Assembly (NCBI GenBank): GCA_964407825.1
Contig: CAYOXD010000080.1
Coordinates: forward strand, 1-14,842
DNA: 14,842 nt
Direction: 5' to 3'
Source: CAYOXD01 sp964407825
GTDB lineage: Bacteria > Desulfobacterota > Desulfobacteria > Desulfobacterales > JAFDDL01
Every line of letters begins with the position of its first letter. Position 1 is the stretch's first letter. Made by a program: the position numbers and the translations under genes. Positions 7,366 to 13,646 of this stretch are shown piece after piece. The notes under the pieces are model-generated. The model worked only from the letters and a program-made list of their open reading frames with translations, was not told the origin of the DNA and searched no databases.

Positions 7366-7381
7366 TGGCACACTCGTTGCT
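7366..7381 (+). promoter_or_regulatory. Sigma-54 (-24/-12) promoter of zraP-like/htrA genes
   Basis: TGGCACACTCGTTGCT matches the sigma-54 consensus TGGCAC-R-N4-TTGCW at every defined position. GG (7367-7368) and GC (7379-7380) are separated by exactly 10 bases. Transcription would start near 7391-7393, giving a leader of about 84 bases before the zraP-like ATG. It implies control by a AAA+ enhancer-binding protein, which is not encoded in the window. Confidence 0.82.
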
Positions 7382-7388
7382 GTAGATT

Positions 7389-7410
7389 TCAGAGAAACAT
7401 CAGAGAAACA
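7389..7410 (+). repeat. 11-bp perfect tandem duplication at the predicted transcription start
   Basis: TCAGAGAAACA occurs twice head to tail (7389-7399, 7400-7410). It begins about 8 bases after the -12 element, so it spans the expected start site and early leader. Confidence 0.9.
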
Positions 7411-7475
7411 ACGGTTATCCCGACCCTATAAGCCGAACCGCACTGGACAGCACCCATATCGTAAGGAGGAAAAAT

Positions 7476-8015
7476 ATGAAGATGCGTGTCGAAAGAAAAC
7501 TGCTCATCATTTTATCCATGGTGCTAATGATGGCGATGGCCTCCTGGGCCTATGCGGACGATGCCATGCATCCGGAAGCCCATGGGACGGGACACGGCTT
7601 TCATCACGGTTCGATGATGTATGGGCACCGCGGATGCACCATGGACCGCATGGGCTGCATGGGGGCCATAAGCAGGCAAGACATGCAGAAAATCAAAGGG
7701 GTATGTGAAAAATTTTTCAAGGACACCCTAGTGCTTCGTCAGGACATCAAGTCCAAGATGCTGGCCGTTGAAAGCGAATTGGTGAAGGCTTCGCCGGACG
7801 CCCACAGGGCCATGACCCTTCAAAAGGAGCTGTCTGCGCTGAAGGCGCAGATGGCCCAGAAGCGTCTTGCCTGCCTTCTTGAAATCAAGCGGATCGCCCC
7901 CGCCGCCAATATCGGATGCCTGGCAGGGTGTAGACGGCACATGAAAATGGGCATGAACGAAGGGCCCATGGGACATCACCGACATGGCATGATGAACGAT
8001 GATAACGACGATTAG
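7476..8015 (+). CDS. ZraP/CpxP-like periplasmic metal-responsive protein, His/Met/Cys-rich
   Basis: Predicted 179 aa. A signal peptide is clear: basic start (KMRVERK), hydrophobic core about 9-22, and likely cleavage after AYA (27). The mature N-terminus (28-62) is rich in His, Met and Cys (GHGFHHGSMMYGHRGC). Residues about 65-140 are predicted helical and match the Spy/CpxP/ZraP metal-resistance fold. The tail is again Met/His-rich (RRHMKMGM, MGHHRHGMM) and ends acidic. Six Cys are present (54, 61, 77, 133, 148, 152). It probably binds zinc, copper or a similar metal and acts as a periplasmic chaperone or sensor. AAGGAGG at 7463-7469 gives a strong start. A sigma-54 promoter precedes it and htrA follows 72 bases later. 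In enterobacteria zraP is also sigma-54 controlled. The family is clear, the metal is not. Confidence 0.85.
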   Translation: MKMRVERKLLIILSMVLMMAMASWAYADDAMHPEAHGTGHGFHHGSMMYGHRGCTMDRMGCMGAISRQDMQKIKGVCEKFFKDTLVLRQDIKSKMLAVESELVKASPDAHRAMTLQKELSALKAQMAQKRLACLLEIKRIAPAANIGCLAGCRRHMKMGMNEGPMGHHRHGMMNDDNDD

Positions 8016-8087
8016 ATGAGCGCCGGCGCGTTTGTCGCTCCTAAAACAGAACTGGACATCTCCACGTCCCACAGAACGAGGTAGACA

Positions 8088-9542
8088 ATGACGAATGAAA
8101 TCGCCATCAGCCGGCGCTTGCTTCGGCGCCGGGCCCTGCGCATATCCATCTCCAGCACGCTGCTGATCGCCTTCTTCTGGTTCCTGTGCCTCACGCAGGC
8201 GCACGCCGCCTGGAACAACGAATCCGGTGTCCCCCAGAGCTTCAGCGCCTTGGCCGCAAAGGTGTCCCCGGCGGTTGTGAACATCCGGACGGTCAAAACC
8301 ATCAAGGGCGGAGGACGGGTGTTTCGGCACTTCTTTCCCCATCCCTGGGGCAATGACAACAATCGGGATTTTTTCGAACGCTTCTTCGGCCCCCAAAGCC
8401 AGCGCGAATACAAGCAACGGAGTCTGGGGTCCGGATTTATCATCAGCCCGGACGGCTATATCGTCACCAACAACCATGTGGTTGAAGGCGCCGATCGGAT
8501 CCGGGTCATCCTGAAAAACGAAAAGGGATATGACGCCACCATCGTGGGCCGGGATCCCAATACGGATCTGGCCCTGATCAAAATCAAGTGCAAAAAGCGG
8601 CTCCCTTACGCGCACCTGGGGGACTCCGACAAAATAAAAGTCGGGCAATGGGTAGTGGCCATCGGCAGTCCCTTCGGACTGGAGCAGACGGTCACGGCCG
8701 GCATCATCAGCGCAAAGGGACGCGTGATCGGATCCGGGCCCTACGACGACTTTCTCCAGACAGACGCCTCCATCAATCCGGGCAACAGCGGTGGCCCCCT
8801 GCTGAACATGGAAGGGGATGTCATCGGTATCAACACCGCCATTATCGCCAGCGGGCAGGGGATCGGCTTTGCCATCCCCATCAATATGGCAAAGGGTATC
8901 ATCGACCAGTTGAAGGCGCACGGGGAGGTGGTGAGGGGCTGGCTCGGTGTACAGATCCAGGACCTGACCGATCCGCTCCGCAACTACCTTAACGCTAAGG
9001 ACGCAAAGGGCGCCCTGGTACTGGACGTGATGAAGGGCGACCCCGCCGACAGAGCCGGGATCCGCGCCAGGGACATCATCACCGAGGTCAACGGAAAACC
9101 CATTGACTCCGTTCACGATCTGACCCGGATCATCGCCAATATCCCCGTGGGGAGTACGGCCATCATCAAGGCGCTGCGAGACGGCAAGACCAAGACCTTC
9201 AAGGTAAAGATCAGCAAGCGCAATGACGAGCGGGTCAGTCTCGAGCAATCCACCGAGGCCCCGGATGAGGACCTTGGGATAGAAATTGCTGAAATTACAC
9301 CGGAAATGGCGCAACGTTACAGCCTCCCGGAAAACCGTGGAATCATCGTGACAGATGTGGCCTCGGGAAGCAAGGCGGACGATGCGGGCCTGCAGGCAGG
9401 AGACGTGATCCTGGAGATCAACCACCATAAAATCATGAACCAGGGGGATTACCGGGAGGCCATCGCAAAGGCCGGTAAGGACATCACCCTGTATATCCGG
9501 CGGCATCGGATCGGTTACACGGTTATCAAGATAGAGAAATAG
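8088..9542 (+). CDS. HtrA/DegP-family periplasmic serine endoprotease, two PDZ domains
   Basis: Predicted 484 aa, the usual DegP/DegQ length. The N-terminus is highly basic (RRLLRRRALR) then hydrophobic (about 20-36), ending in TQAHA, so it is exported and likely cleaved near residue 40. The chymotrypsin-like domain has H130 (TNNHVV), D160 (DPNTDLALIK) and S234 (GNSGGP), a complete triad. PDZ1 spans about 262-355 and PDZ2 about 390-482. The insert at 75-110, rich in Phe, Arg and Asn, matches the LA loop that regulates family members. It degrades or refolds damaged envelope proteins. GAGG (8078-8081) precedes the ATG. It lies 72 bases after the zraP-like gene with no clear terminator between (a GAGCG/CGCTC stem at 8020-8039 lacks a T tract), so cotranscription from the sigma-54 promoter is likely. 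A GC-rich terminator-like hairpin follows. Confidence 0.93.
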   Translation: MTNEIAISRRLLRRRALRISISSTLLIAFFWFLCLTQAHAAWNNESGVPQSFSALAAKVSPAVVNIRTVKTIKGGGRVFRHFFPHPWGNDNNRDFFERFFGPQSQREYKQRSLGSGFIISPDGYIVTNNHVVEGADRIRVILKNEKGYDATIVGRDPNTDLALIKIKCKKRLPYAHLGDSDKIKVGQWVVAIGSPFGLEQTVTAGIISAKGRVIGSGPYDDFLQTDASINPGNSGGPLLNMEGDVIGINTAIIASGQGIGFAIPINMAKGIIDQLKAHGEVVRGWLGVQIQDLTDPLRNYLNAKDAKGALVLDVMKGDPADRAGIRARDIITEVNGKPIDSVHDLTRIIANIPVGSTAIIKALRDGKTKTFKVKISKRNDERVSLEQSTEAPDEDLGIEIAEITPEMAQRYSLPENRGIIVTDVASGSKADDAGLQAGDVILEINHHKIMNQGDYREAIAKAGKDITLYIRRHRIGYTVIKIEK

Positions 9543-9575
9543 TTTTCCCTCCCACGCTCCAACCTCCCTCCCAAG

Positions 9576-9625
9576 CCGGATTTCAGGTTGCGGATGGCAC
9601 GACCATTTCGCAATCCGAAATCCGG
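9576..9625. repeat. 50-bp imperfect palindrome between convergent genes
   Basis: Arms 9576-9592 and 9609-9625 (17 bases each) are inverted repeats with two differences, one of which would be a G-U pair in RNA; the outer nine bases CCGGATTTC/GAAATCCGG are perfect. An inner ATGG-CACGA-CCAT lengthens the hairpin. The arms are built of GGATTTC/GGATTGC-like heptamers, resembling a short dispersed repeat. No T tract follows directly, so it may be a repeat element rather than a simple terminator. Confidence 0.7.
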
Positions 9626-9632
9626 CCCCACC

Positions 9633-9668
9633 AGCTCCGGCGCCCCTCCGGGGGCGCTGGGAGCTTTC
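9633..9668 (+). terminator. GC-rich hairpin, likely htrA terminator
   Basis: AGCTCC (9633-9638) pairs with GGAGCT (9660-9665) and GCGCCCC with GGGGCGC inside, with a small bulge and short loop; TTT follows. It lies 90 bases after htrA and 20 bases from the convergent nifV stop, so it could stop transcription from either side. Confidence 0.5.
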
Positions 9669-9687
9669 CCCCCATCCCCGCGTCCCC

Positions 9688-10776
9688 TCACCGGCACATG
9701 CCGGTGAGAAGCGGACGCAGACTCCGGGCTTGGCTGCACGAAACCTCGATGCCGGCCTCGGCCAGCAGGTGACGGATGGCAGTGGCACCCGAGTGGGTGC
9801 CGAGGACAAAGCGCCGGCCCTGATGCCCCGCCTGACTGGGATCAAAGGGCTCATAGGCCCTCGGATCCTTCAGCATGCCGTGGCAGTGGATGCCGGATTC
9901 ATGGGTAAAGACCCGATCCCCCACCACCGGCTGGGCCGGGGAAATGCCCTGGCCAGAAGCCCGGGCCACCAGGTGGCAAAGAGACTGCAGGGCCGTGGTC
10001 TCCACGGAGCAGGTCAGTTCCGGATGACCCGAAAGGACCATGACCATCTGCTCAAGGGCCGCATTGCCGGCCCGTTCGCCCAGGCCGTTGACCGTTACGC
10101 TGACCGATTCGGCCCCTGCCTCCAGAGCGCAGAGGCCGTTGGCCGTGGCCATGCCCAAATCGTTGTGCCCGTGAAATTCCAGTGCCAGGCCCGGAACGGC
10201 TTCCTTGATGGCGCGGATCAGTTCGGTTACGGCGGCCGGCCGGCCGATGCCCACGGTGTCGGCGATACGAAGCCTGTGGGCGCCGGCGGCCGCCACCAGC
10301 GCCGCCACCTGGAGCAGAAAGTCCCTGTTTGCGCGGGTGGCGTCCTGGGCCCCCACGGTGATCCGGTCAAAGCGGCTGGCGGCGGAACGCACCAGCGTCT
10401 CCAGCTGCCCCAACACCCAGGCGCCGCTTTTTCCCAGGGCCCCCAGGTGGATGGGGGATACCGGCAGGCTGAGGTGAACGCCCCCCACATTGCAGCGGGC
10501 GGCCGAATCCAGATCCTCCGGATGGGCGCGGCACCAGAGGGAAAGGCCGCACCTGAGCCCCAACGCCGCGATACGGCGGATATCCTCCCGGACCGCCTCG
10601 GCCATTACCGGGATGCCCACCTCCAGTTCATCCAGCCCGGCCTCGTCCAGGGCGCGGGCGATGGCCAGCTTGTCAGCGCGGCTGAAGGAAACCCCGGGAG
10701 CCTGCTCGCCGTCCCGCAGTGTGGTGTCGATCATCCATACCTTCCGGGCCTTTTGCTTTAGGGGAATTGATTCCAT
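9688..10776 (-). CDS. nifV: Homocitrate synthase NifV
   Basis: Predicted 362 aa from the ATG at 10776. It condenses acetyl-CoA and 2-oxoglutarate to homocitrate, the organic ligand of FeMo-co. The HMGL-like barrel shows DTTLRDGEQAPGV (17-29), metal ligands HGHND (202-206), NGLGERAGN (230-238) and HESGIH near 305, all in the right order, with full family length. I prefer the ATG at 10776 because GAGG lies just before it; a GTG at 10812 and ATG at 10791 are in frame but lack a Shine-Dalgarno. It overlaps the GNAT gene by 19 bases and is the last gene of the nif unit in the window. Isopropylmalate or citramalate synthase is the alternative, but the length and nif context favour NifV. Confidence 0.9.
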   Translation of the reverse strand: MESIPLKQKARKVWMIDTTLRDGEQAPGVSFSRADKLAIARALDEAGLDELEVGIPVMAEAVREDIRRIAALGLRCGLSLWCRAHPEDLDSAARCNVGGVHLSLPVSPIHLGALGKSGAWVLGQLETLVRSAASRFDRITVGAQDATRANRDFLLQVAALVAAAGAHRLRIADTVGIGRPAAVTELIRAIKEAVPGLALEFHGHNDLGMATANGLCALEAGAESVSVTVNGLGERAGNAALEQMVMVLSGHPELTCSVETTALQSLCHLVARASGQGISPAQPVVGDRVFTHESGIHCHGMLKDPRAYEPFDPSQAGHQGRRFVLGTHSGATAIRHLLAEAGIEVSCSQARSLRPLLTGMCR

Positions 10777-11222
10777 ATTCGCCTCAGGCATATCAGCCGG
10801 GTGGATTGCCACCCAAGCCGGTGGTAGAATTCAAGGGCCGATGCGTTGGTCCGATCCGCCAGTAGCTGCAGCCGGTTCGCGCCATGCTCCCGAGCCCAGG
10901 CCTCCACGCTTTCCATCAGCCACCGGCCGATGCCCTGGCCTCGGAATCGTTCGTGGACAACCATGTCCTCAACCAGGGCCACGATGCCACCCTCGGCCGT
11001 GGAGATCAGCGTCTGGGCCGTGCACATACCCACCACCCGGCCTTCCACCTCTGCCACCTTGACGCAGCGGTGCTTCCCGCAGCCGTCCAGCATCAGGGAG
11101 AGCCCCCGGTGCTGGCGCTCTGCGTCCACGGCGAAATCCGCCTCCAGGGAGAATAGAGCGCCCAGAAGATCCTTCATGGCTTCCAGATCTCCGGCGTCCG
11201 CGTTTCGAATCTTGACTTCCAT
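10758..11222 (-). CDS. GNAT-family N-acetyltransferase in the nif unit
   Basis: Predicted 154 aa. It begins MEVKIRNADAGDLEAM, a normal GNAT N-terminus. The acetyl-CoA-binding motif A is VEDMVVHERFRGQGIGRWLM (about 91-110), with RFRGQGIG as the Q/RxxGxG/A loop, and motif B follows in ASALEFYHRLGW. It should acetylate a small molecule or protein amine; the acceptor is unknown. I chose the ATG at 11222 because the upstream in-frame extension is not GNAT-like; GGGGA sits about 10 bases before it, so the site is only moderate. It starts 25 bases after the HEPN-like gene and overlaps nifV by 19 bases, hence it is cotranscribed with nif genes. A role in nitrogenase is not established. Confidence 0.85.
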   Translation of the reverse strand: MEVKIRNADAGDLEAMKDLLGALFSLEADFAVDAERQHRGLSLMLDGCGKHRCVKVAEVEGRVVGMCTAQTLISTAEGGIVALVEDMVVHERFRGQGIGRWLMESVEAWAREHGANRLQLLADRTNASALEFYHRLGWQSTRLICLRRIWNQFP

Positions 11223-11247
11223 GGGAATGATCCCCGCGATCTCATAC

Positions 11248-11664
11248 TTACGTGCATCCGCCGGTCTGCGGCGATACCTGCGCCAAGGCAAAGGCGGCCG
11301 TTCGTTCTCCAACGGACAGAACGAGGGATATCTCCCCATCGGTCAGCGGATTTCGTTTCACGGGAACCAGGGGACACATGTCGTCGAACCGTCCGATGTC
11401 CTTGATGCCGTCGGCCAGGGGGCTTTCTAGAGGGCAGACGGATGCCAGGCCGTCCACCAGTCCCTCCAGGGTGTGGTCCGCGGGCATCTGCCGGTGGTAC
11501 TGCCAGAGCCCCACCAGCAGCTGCTCTATGGCCATGGCGGTCAATTGGTAAATCAGCTCGTTGGTGAAAACACCGGGCCGCGCCGTGCCGTTTCGGGCCG
11601 TTTTCAGATACTGCCGGCCGGCCTTAATGTGTTTCTGCCAATCCAGGGCGGTTGCAGGTTCCAT
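11248..11664 (-). CDS. Small HEPN-like helical protein in the nif unit
   Basis: Predicted 138 aa, almost all alpha-helical by eye, with no signal peptide. The pattern of an N-terminal helix (W9 to A23), a helix ELIYQLTAMAIEQLLVGLWQ (36-55), then P61-x-x-H64-x-L and a following helix resembles HEPN-type proteins. R58 and H64 are spaced R-x5-H, which could be the HEPN RNase motif or chance. GAGGGAAG before the ATG at 11664 is a good Shine-Dalgarno. It lies 117 bases after the [2Fe-2S] ferredoxin gene and 25 bases before the GNAT gene. No specific function can be given; a dedicated nif accessory role or a nuclease/toxin-like role are both possible. The family call is tentative. Confidence 0.6.
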   Translation of the reverse strand: MEPATALDWQKHIKAGRQYLKTARNGTARPGVFTNELIYQLTAMAIEQLLVGLWQYHRQMPADHTLEGLVDGLASVCPLESPLADGIKDIGRFDDMCPLVPVKRNPLTDGEISLVLSVGERTAAFALAQVSPQTGGCT

Positions 11665-11781
11665 GTGCTTCCCTCACTTCTCCTTACCCATCGATCGGTA
11701 CACCGCGAAGGATCCAAAGGCGGTCCGACGCCATGTGCCCACAAGGTTCCATAACGCGTAAAATGAATTGAAAATAACAGC

Positions 11782-12087
11782 TCAGGTGATCAGCCGCTGC
11801 GCCAGCACCTCGCCGTCCTCCAGGGCATCGAGGATCTCGTCCACAGCCTCCTCGCTGTCCACATTGCCGTACCAGAGCCCCTGGGAGTGGATCACCATGA
11901 CCGGGCCGTAGTCGCATGCCTTCATGCAGCCGGTGCTGGTGATCTGGGCGTTCAGGCCCCGGTCGAGGATCTCGTTCTCGATGTAGGGCAGAAGATCCAC
12001 CGCACCCTTTTTATGGCAGGTGCCCTTGGGGTCTCCCCCCGCGCGGAAGCTTGCACACACGAAAATATGATGCTCGGGTTTGTCCAT
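11782..12087 (-). CDS. [2Fe-2S] thioredoxin-like ferredoxin, nif-associated
   Basis: Predicted 101 aa. Four Cys at 11, 24, 54 and 58 match the ligand pattern of the Clostridium pasteurianum-type 2Fe-2S ferredoxin (11, 24, 56, 60 in a protein of about 102 aa), with STGCMKACDYGPVMVIHSQG (51-70) as the signature, and a C-terminal acidic helix (DSEEAVDEILDALEDGE). It is a soluble thioredoxin-fold electron carrier, and this family is often found in nif clusters where an electron-donor or cofactor-assembly role is proposed. AAAGGAGT precedes the ATG at 12087. Upstream is a 268-base spacer with the repeat array and assembly gap before nifB ends, so this gene may or may not be cotranscribed with nifB. 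Confidence 0.92.
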   Translation of the reverse strand: MDKPEHHIFVCASFRAGGDPKGTCHKKGAVDLLPYIENEILDRGLNAQITSTGCMKACDYGPVMVIHSQGLWYGNVDSEEAVDEILDALEDGEVLAQRLIT

Positions 12088-12130
12088 GGAACGTACTCCT
12101 TTCTGTCCGTATGATGTTTTTCCCTGCTGA

Positions 12131-12304
12131 CGTTGTCGTCGTATTCGTTGTCGGTATCGATATCGTTGTTCTAATCGTTGTCGTTGTCGNNNNNNNNNNN
12201 NNNNNNNNNNNNNNNNNNNNNNNNNNNNNNNNNNNNNNNNNNNNNNNNNNNNNNNNNNNNNNNNNNNNNNNNNNNNNNNNNNNNNNNNNTCGTTGTCGTT
12301 GTCG
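12131..12304. repeat. Degenerate hexanucleotide tandem array interrupted by an assembly gap
   Basis: From about 12131 the sequence follows a six-base period with consensus TCGTTG (CAACGA on the minus strand); TC recurs near 12139, 12145, 12151, 12157, 12163, 12175, 12181 and 12187. Units are exact next to the Ns on both sides (12175-12189, 12290-12304) and diverge towards the ferredoxin side. The true number of units is hidden by the gap. It lies in the nifB-ferredoxin spacer. Confidence 0.85.
12190..12289. other. Assembly gap (100 N)
   Basis: Exactly 100 N, the conventional placeholder for a gap of unknown size. Both edges are in the same hexanucleotide repeat, so the repeat itself probably caused the break. 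Confidence 0.98.
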
Positions 12305-12355
12305 ATGATGCGCCCAAACTTCCCATGCAGGGGCGGGAACGGACGCGCCACCGGC

Positions 12356-13630
12356 TTACCCGCAACCCATCTGGTTGCCGGAACACCCGGCCCCGCAGGC
12401 CAGGGGCTTTCGCACGGCCATATGCTTCAGGCTCTCGCCGGCAAAGACGGCGGCCACCGCCTCGTCGATCACCCCTTCGCACTCGATAACCTCCACGCCG
12501 CTGTCGGTAAGCACCCGCTTGGGATTGCCCCCCACGCCGCTGACCAGAAGGGCGCGGCAGTCCGAAAGGATCCCAGCCAGCGCCTCCCAGCGCGCCTGGC
12601 CGCCGCCCGGTTCGGGCGTCTGGCGCGCCTCGATCAGCTCGATGCGGCCCTGTTTTTCCCCATAGATCATCAACTGGAAGGCCTCGCCCAGGTGCTGGTT
12701 CACCAGGACCCCCTCCAGGCTGGCAACCGCCACATGGGGACGCCGGGAGATCCTCCCTCCCCTGGGCACCGGCACCTCCAGGTGCTGACAGTTCCGAAGG
12801 GTGGTCATCAGTTCCGAAGACGGCATCTCCCCCAGCAACCCGACAGCGTCGCTCCGGCAGCGGGTACAGTGGCCCATCTGGGGAACATGCCGGCCGGCGG
12901 CCTTGCGGATGGCGGCCACCATCTCGGAGGCCGGTTCGCTCAGGTGCTCGAAGTCGCTGCCCGTGTTCGGGTAGTAGGGCATGCAGTTGAAGAGATCCAC
13001 GCCCAACTCCCCCATCCGCCGGGCCACCGCCTCGATATGATCCTCGTTGATGCCGGGGAGGATGATGCTGTTGATCTTCACGAGAATGCCCCGGGCCTTT
13101 AGCCCTTCAATGGCTTCCAGCTGACGGGCCAGGAGCAGCTCGGCCCCCTTTTCCGCTCCCAGCACCCGTTTCCCGATCCGCATCCAGGAGTAGATCCGGG
13201 CGCCGATGGCCGGATCCACCGCATTGACCGTCACCGTCACGTGGCTGATCTTGAGCGCCGCCAGCTCGTCCAGGTAGGGCGCGAGGTTCAGGCCGTTGGA
13301 GGCGATGCAGAGCATCATCTCGGGATAGCGTTCCCGCACCAGGCGGCAGGTCTCAAGGGTTTGTTCCGGATTGGCGAAGGGATCGCCCGGGCCCGCGATG
13401 CCCACCACCCGAATGTCCGGTTTTTGCCGCATCACCTCCTCCAGGTACACCATGGCCTGGGCCGGGGAGAGCACCGCGCTGGTCACGCCGGGGCGGCTTT
13501 CGTTCACGCAGTCGAACTGCCGGTTGCAGAATTTGCATTGGATATTGCAGCGCGGCGCCACGGGCAGATGCACGCGGCCGAAACGATGATGGGCCTCTTT
13601 ATTGAAACAGGGATGCTCGTTGATATTCAT
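12356..13630 (-). CDS. nifB: Nitrogenase cofactor biosynthesis radical SAM protein NifB
   Basis: Predicted 424 aa from the ATG at 13630. NifB uses radical SAM chemistry to fuse two [4Fe-4S] clusters into the 8Fe NifB-co core with a central carbide. The radical SAM motif is CNIQCKFC (C28, C32, C35), followed by NRQFDC; AGPGDPFANP is at 79-88 and the HCTRCRSDA cluster-ligand motif at about 254-262 (C255, C258). From about residue 298 a NifX/NafY-like cofactor-binding domain follows (HVAVASLEGVLVNQHLGEA), as in long NifB forms. The tail CGAGCSGNQMGCG adds a Cys cluster. GGGGAGAG before 13630 supports this start, 16 bases after the nifN stop; an ATG at 13666 would overlap nifN and has no comparable site. 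All key residues are present. Confidence 0.96.
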   Translation of the reverse strand: MNINEHPCFNKEAHHRFGRVHLPVAPRCNIQCKFCNRQFDCVNESRPGVTSAVLSPAQAMVYLEEVMRQKPDIRVVGIAGPGDPFANPEQTLETCRLVRERYPEMMLCIASNGLNLAPYLDELAALKISHVTVTVNAVDPAIGARIYSWMRIGKRVLGAEKGAELLLARQLEAIEGLKARGILVKINSIILPGINEDHIEAVARRMGELGVDLFNCMPYYPNTGSDFEHLSEPASEMVAAIRKAAGRHVPQMGHCTRCRSDAVGLLGEMPSSELMTTLRNCQHLEVPVPRGGRISRRPHVAVASLEGVLVNQHLGEAFQLMIYGEKQGRIELIEARQTPEPGGGQARWEALAGILSDCRALLVSGVGGNPKRVLTDSGVEVIECEGVIDEAVAAVFAGESLKHMAVRKPLACGAGCSGNQMGCG

Positions 13631-13646
13631 GGTTCTCTCCCCTTTG

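Larger units (their letters stand above)
7069..7475. other. Divergent regulatory region between Lrp-family and zraP-like genes
   Basis: About 407 bases without a gene. The left part is AT-rich and carries the candidate minus-strand promoter. The right part holds three perfect short palindromes (7185-7201, 7218-7231, 7302-7314), a run of nine C (7271-7279), a sigma-54 promoter (7366-7381), an 11-bp tandem duplication (7389-7410) and a strong ribosome binding site AAGGAGG (7463-7469). Confidence 0.8.

Noticed and set aside
7392..7475. Possible riboswitch in the zraP-like leader
   Set aside because: About 84 bases with no recognised aptamer pattern or terminator/anti-terminator pair.
8020..8039. 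GAGCG/CGCTC stem between the zraP-like and htrA genes as a terminator
   Set aside because: The stem is only five pairs with a long loop and no T tract, so read-through is more likely.
9594..9611. TGGCAC near 9595 as a second sigma-54 promoter
   Set aside because: No GC/TTGC element occurs at the required 10-base spacing, and it is the loop region of the palindrome.
7728..9854. 708-codon open frame on the minus strand opposite the zraP-like and htrA genes
   Set aside because: It is antisense to two genes with clear motifs, lacks any recognisable domain, and its composition (runs of Asp, Gly and Val) is what the opposite strand of GC-rich coding DNA gives.
9730..10761. 343-codon plus-strand open frame opposite nifV
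   Set aside because: nifV motifs on the minus strand are unmistakable; this frame has none.
12362..12378. GCAACC-CATCT-GGTTGC hairpin near the nifB stop, as a terminator
   Set aside because: It lies inside the coding 3' end (Cys-rich tail) and no T tract follows on the minus strand.
12051..12489. Open frames running through the N gap, giving Val-rich or Arg/Gln-rich proteins
   Set aside because: They are translations of the hexanucleotide array and of unknown bases, not genes.
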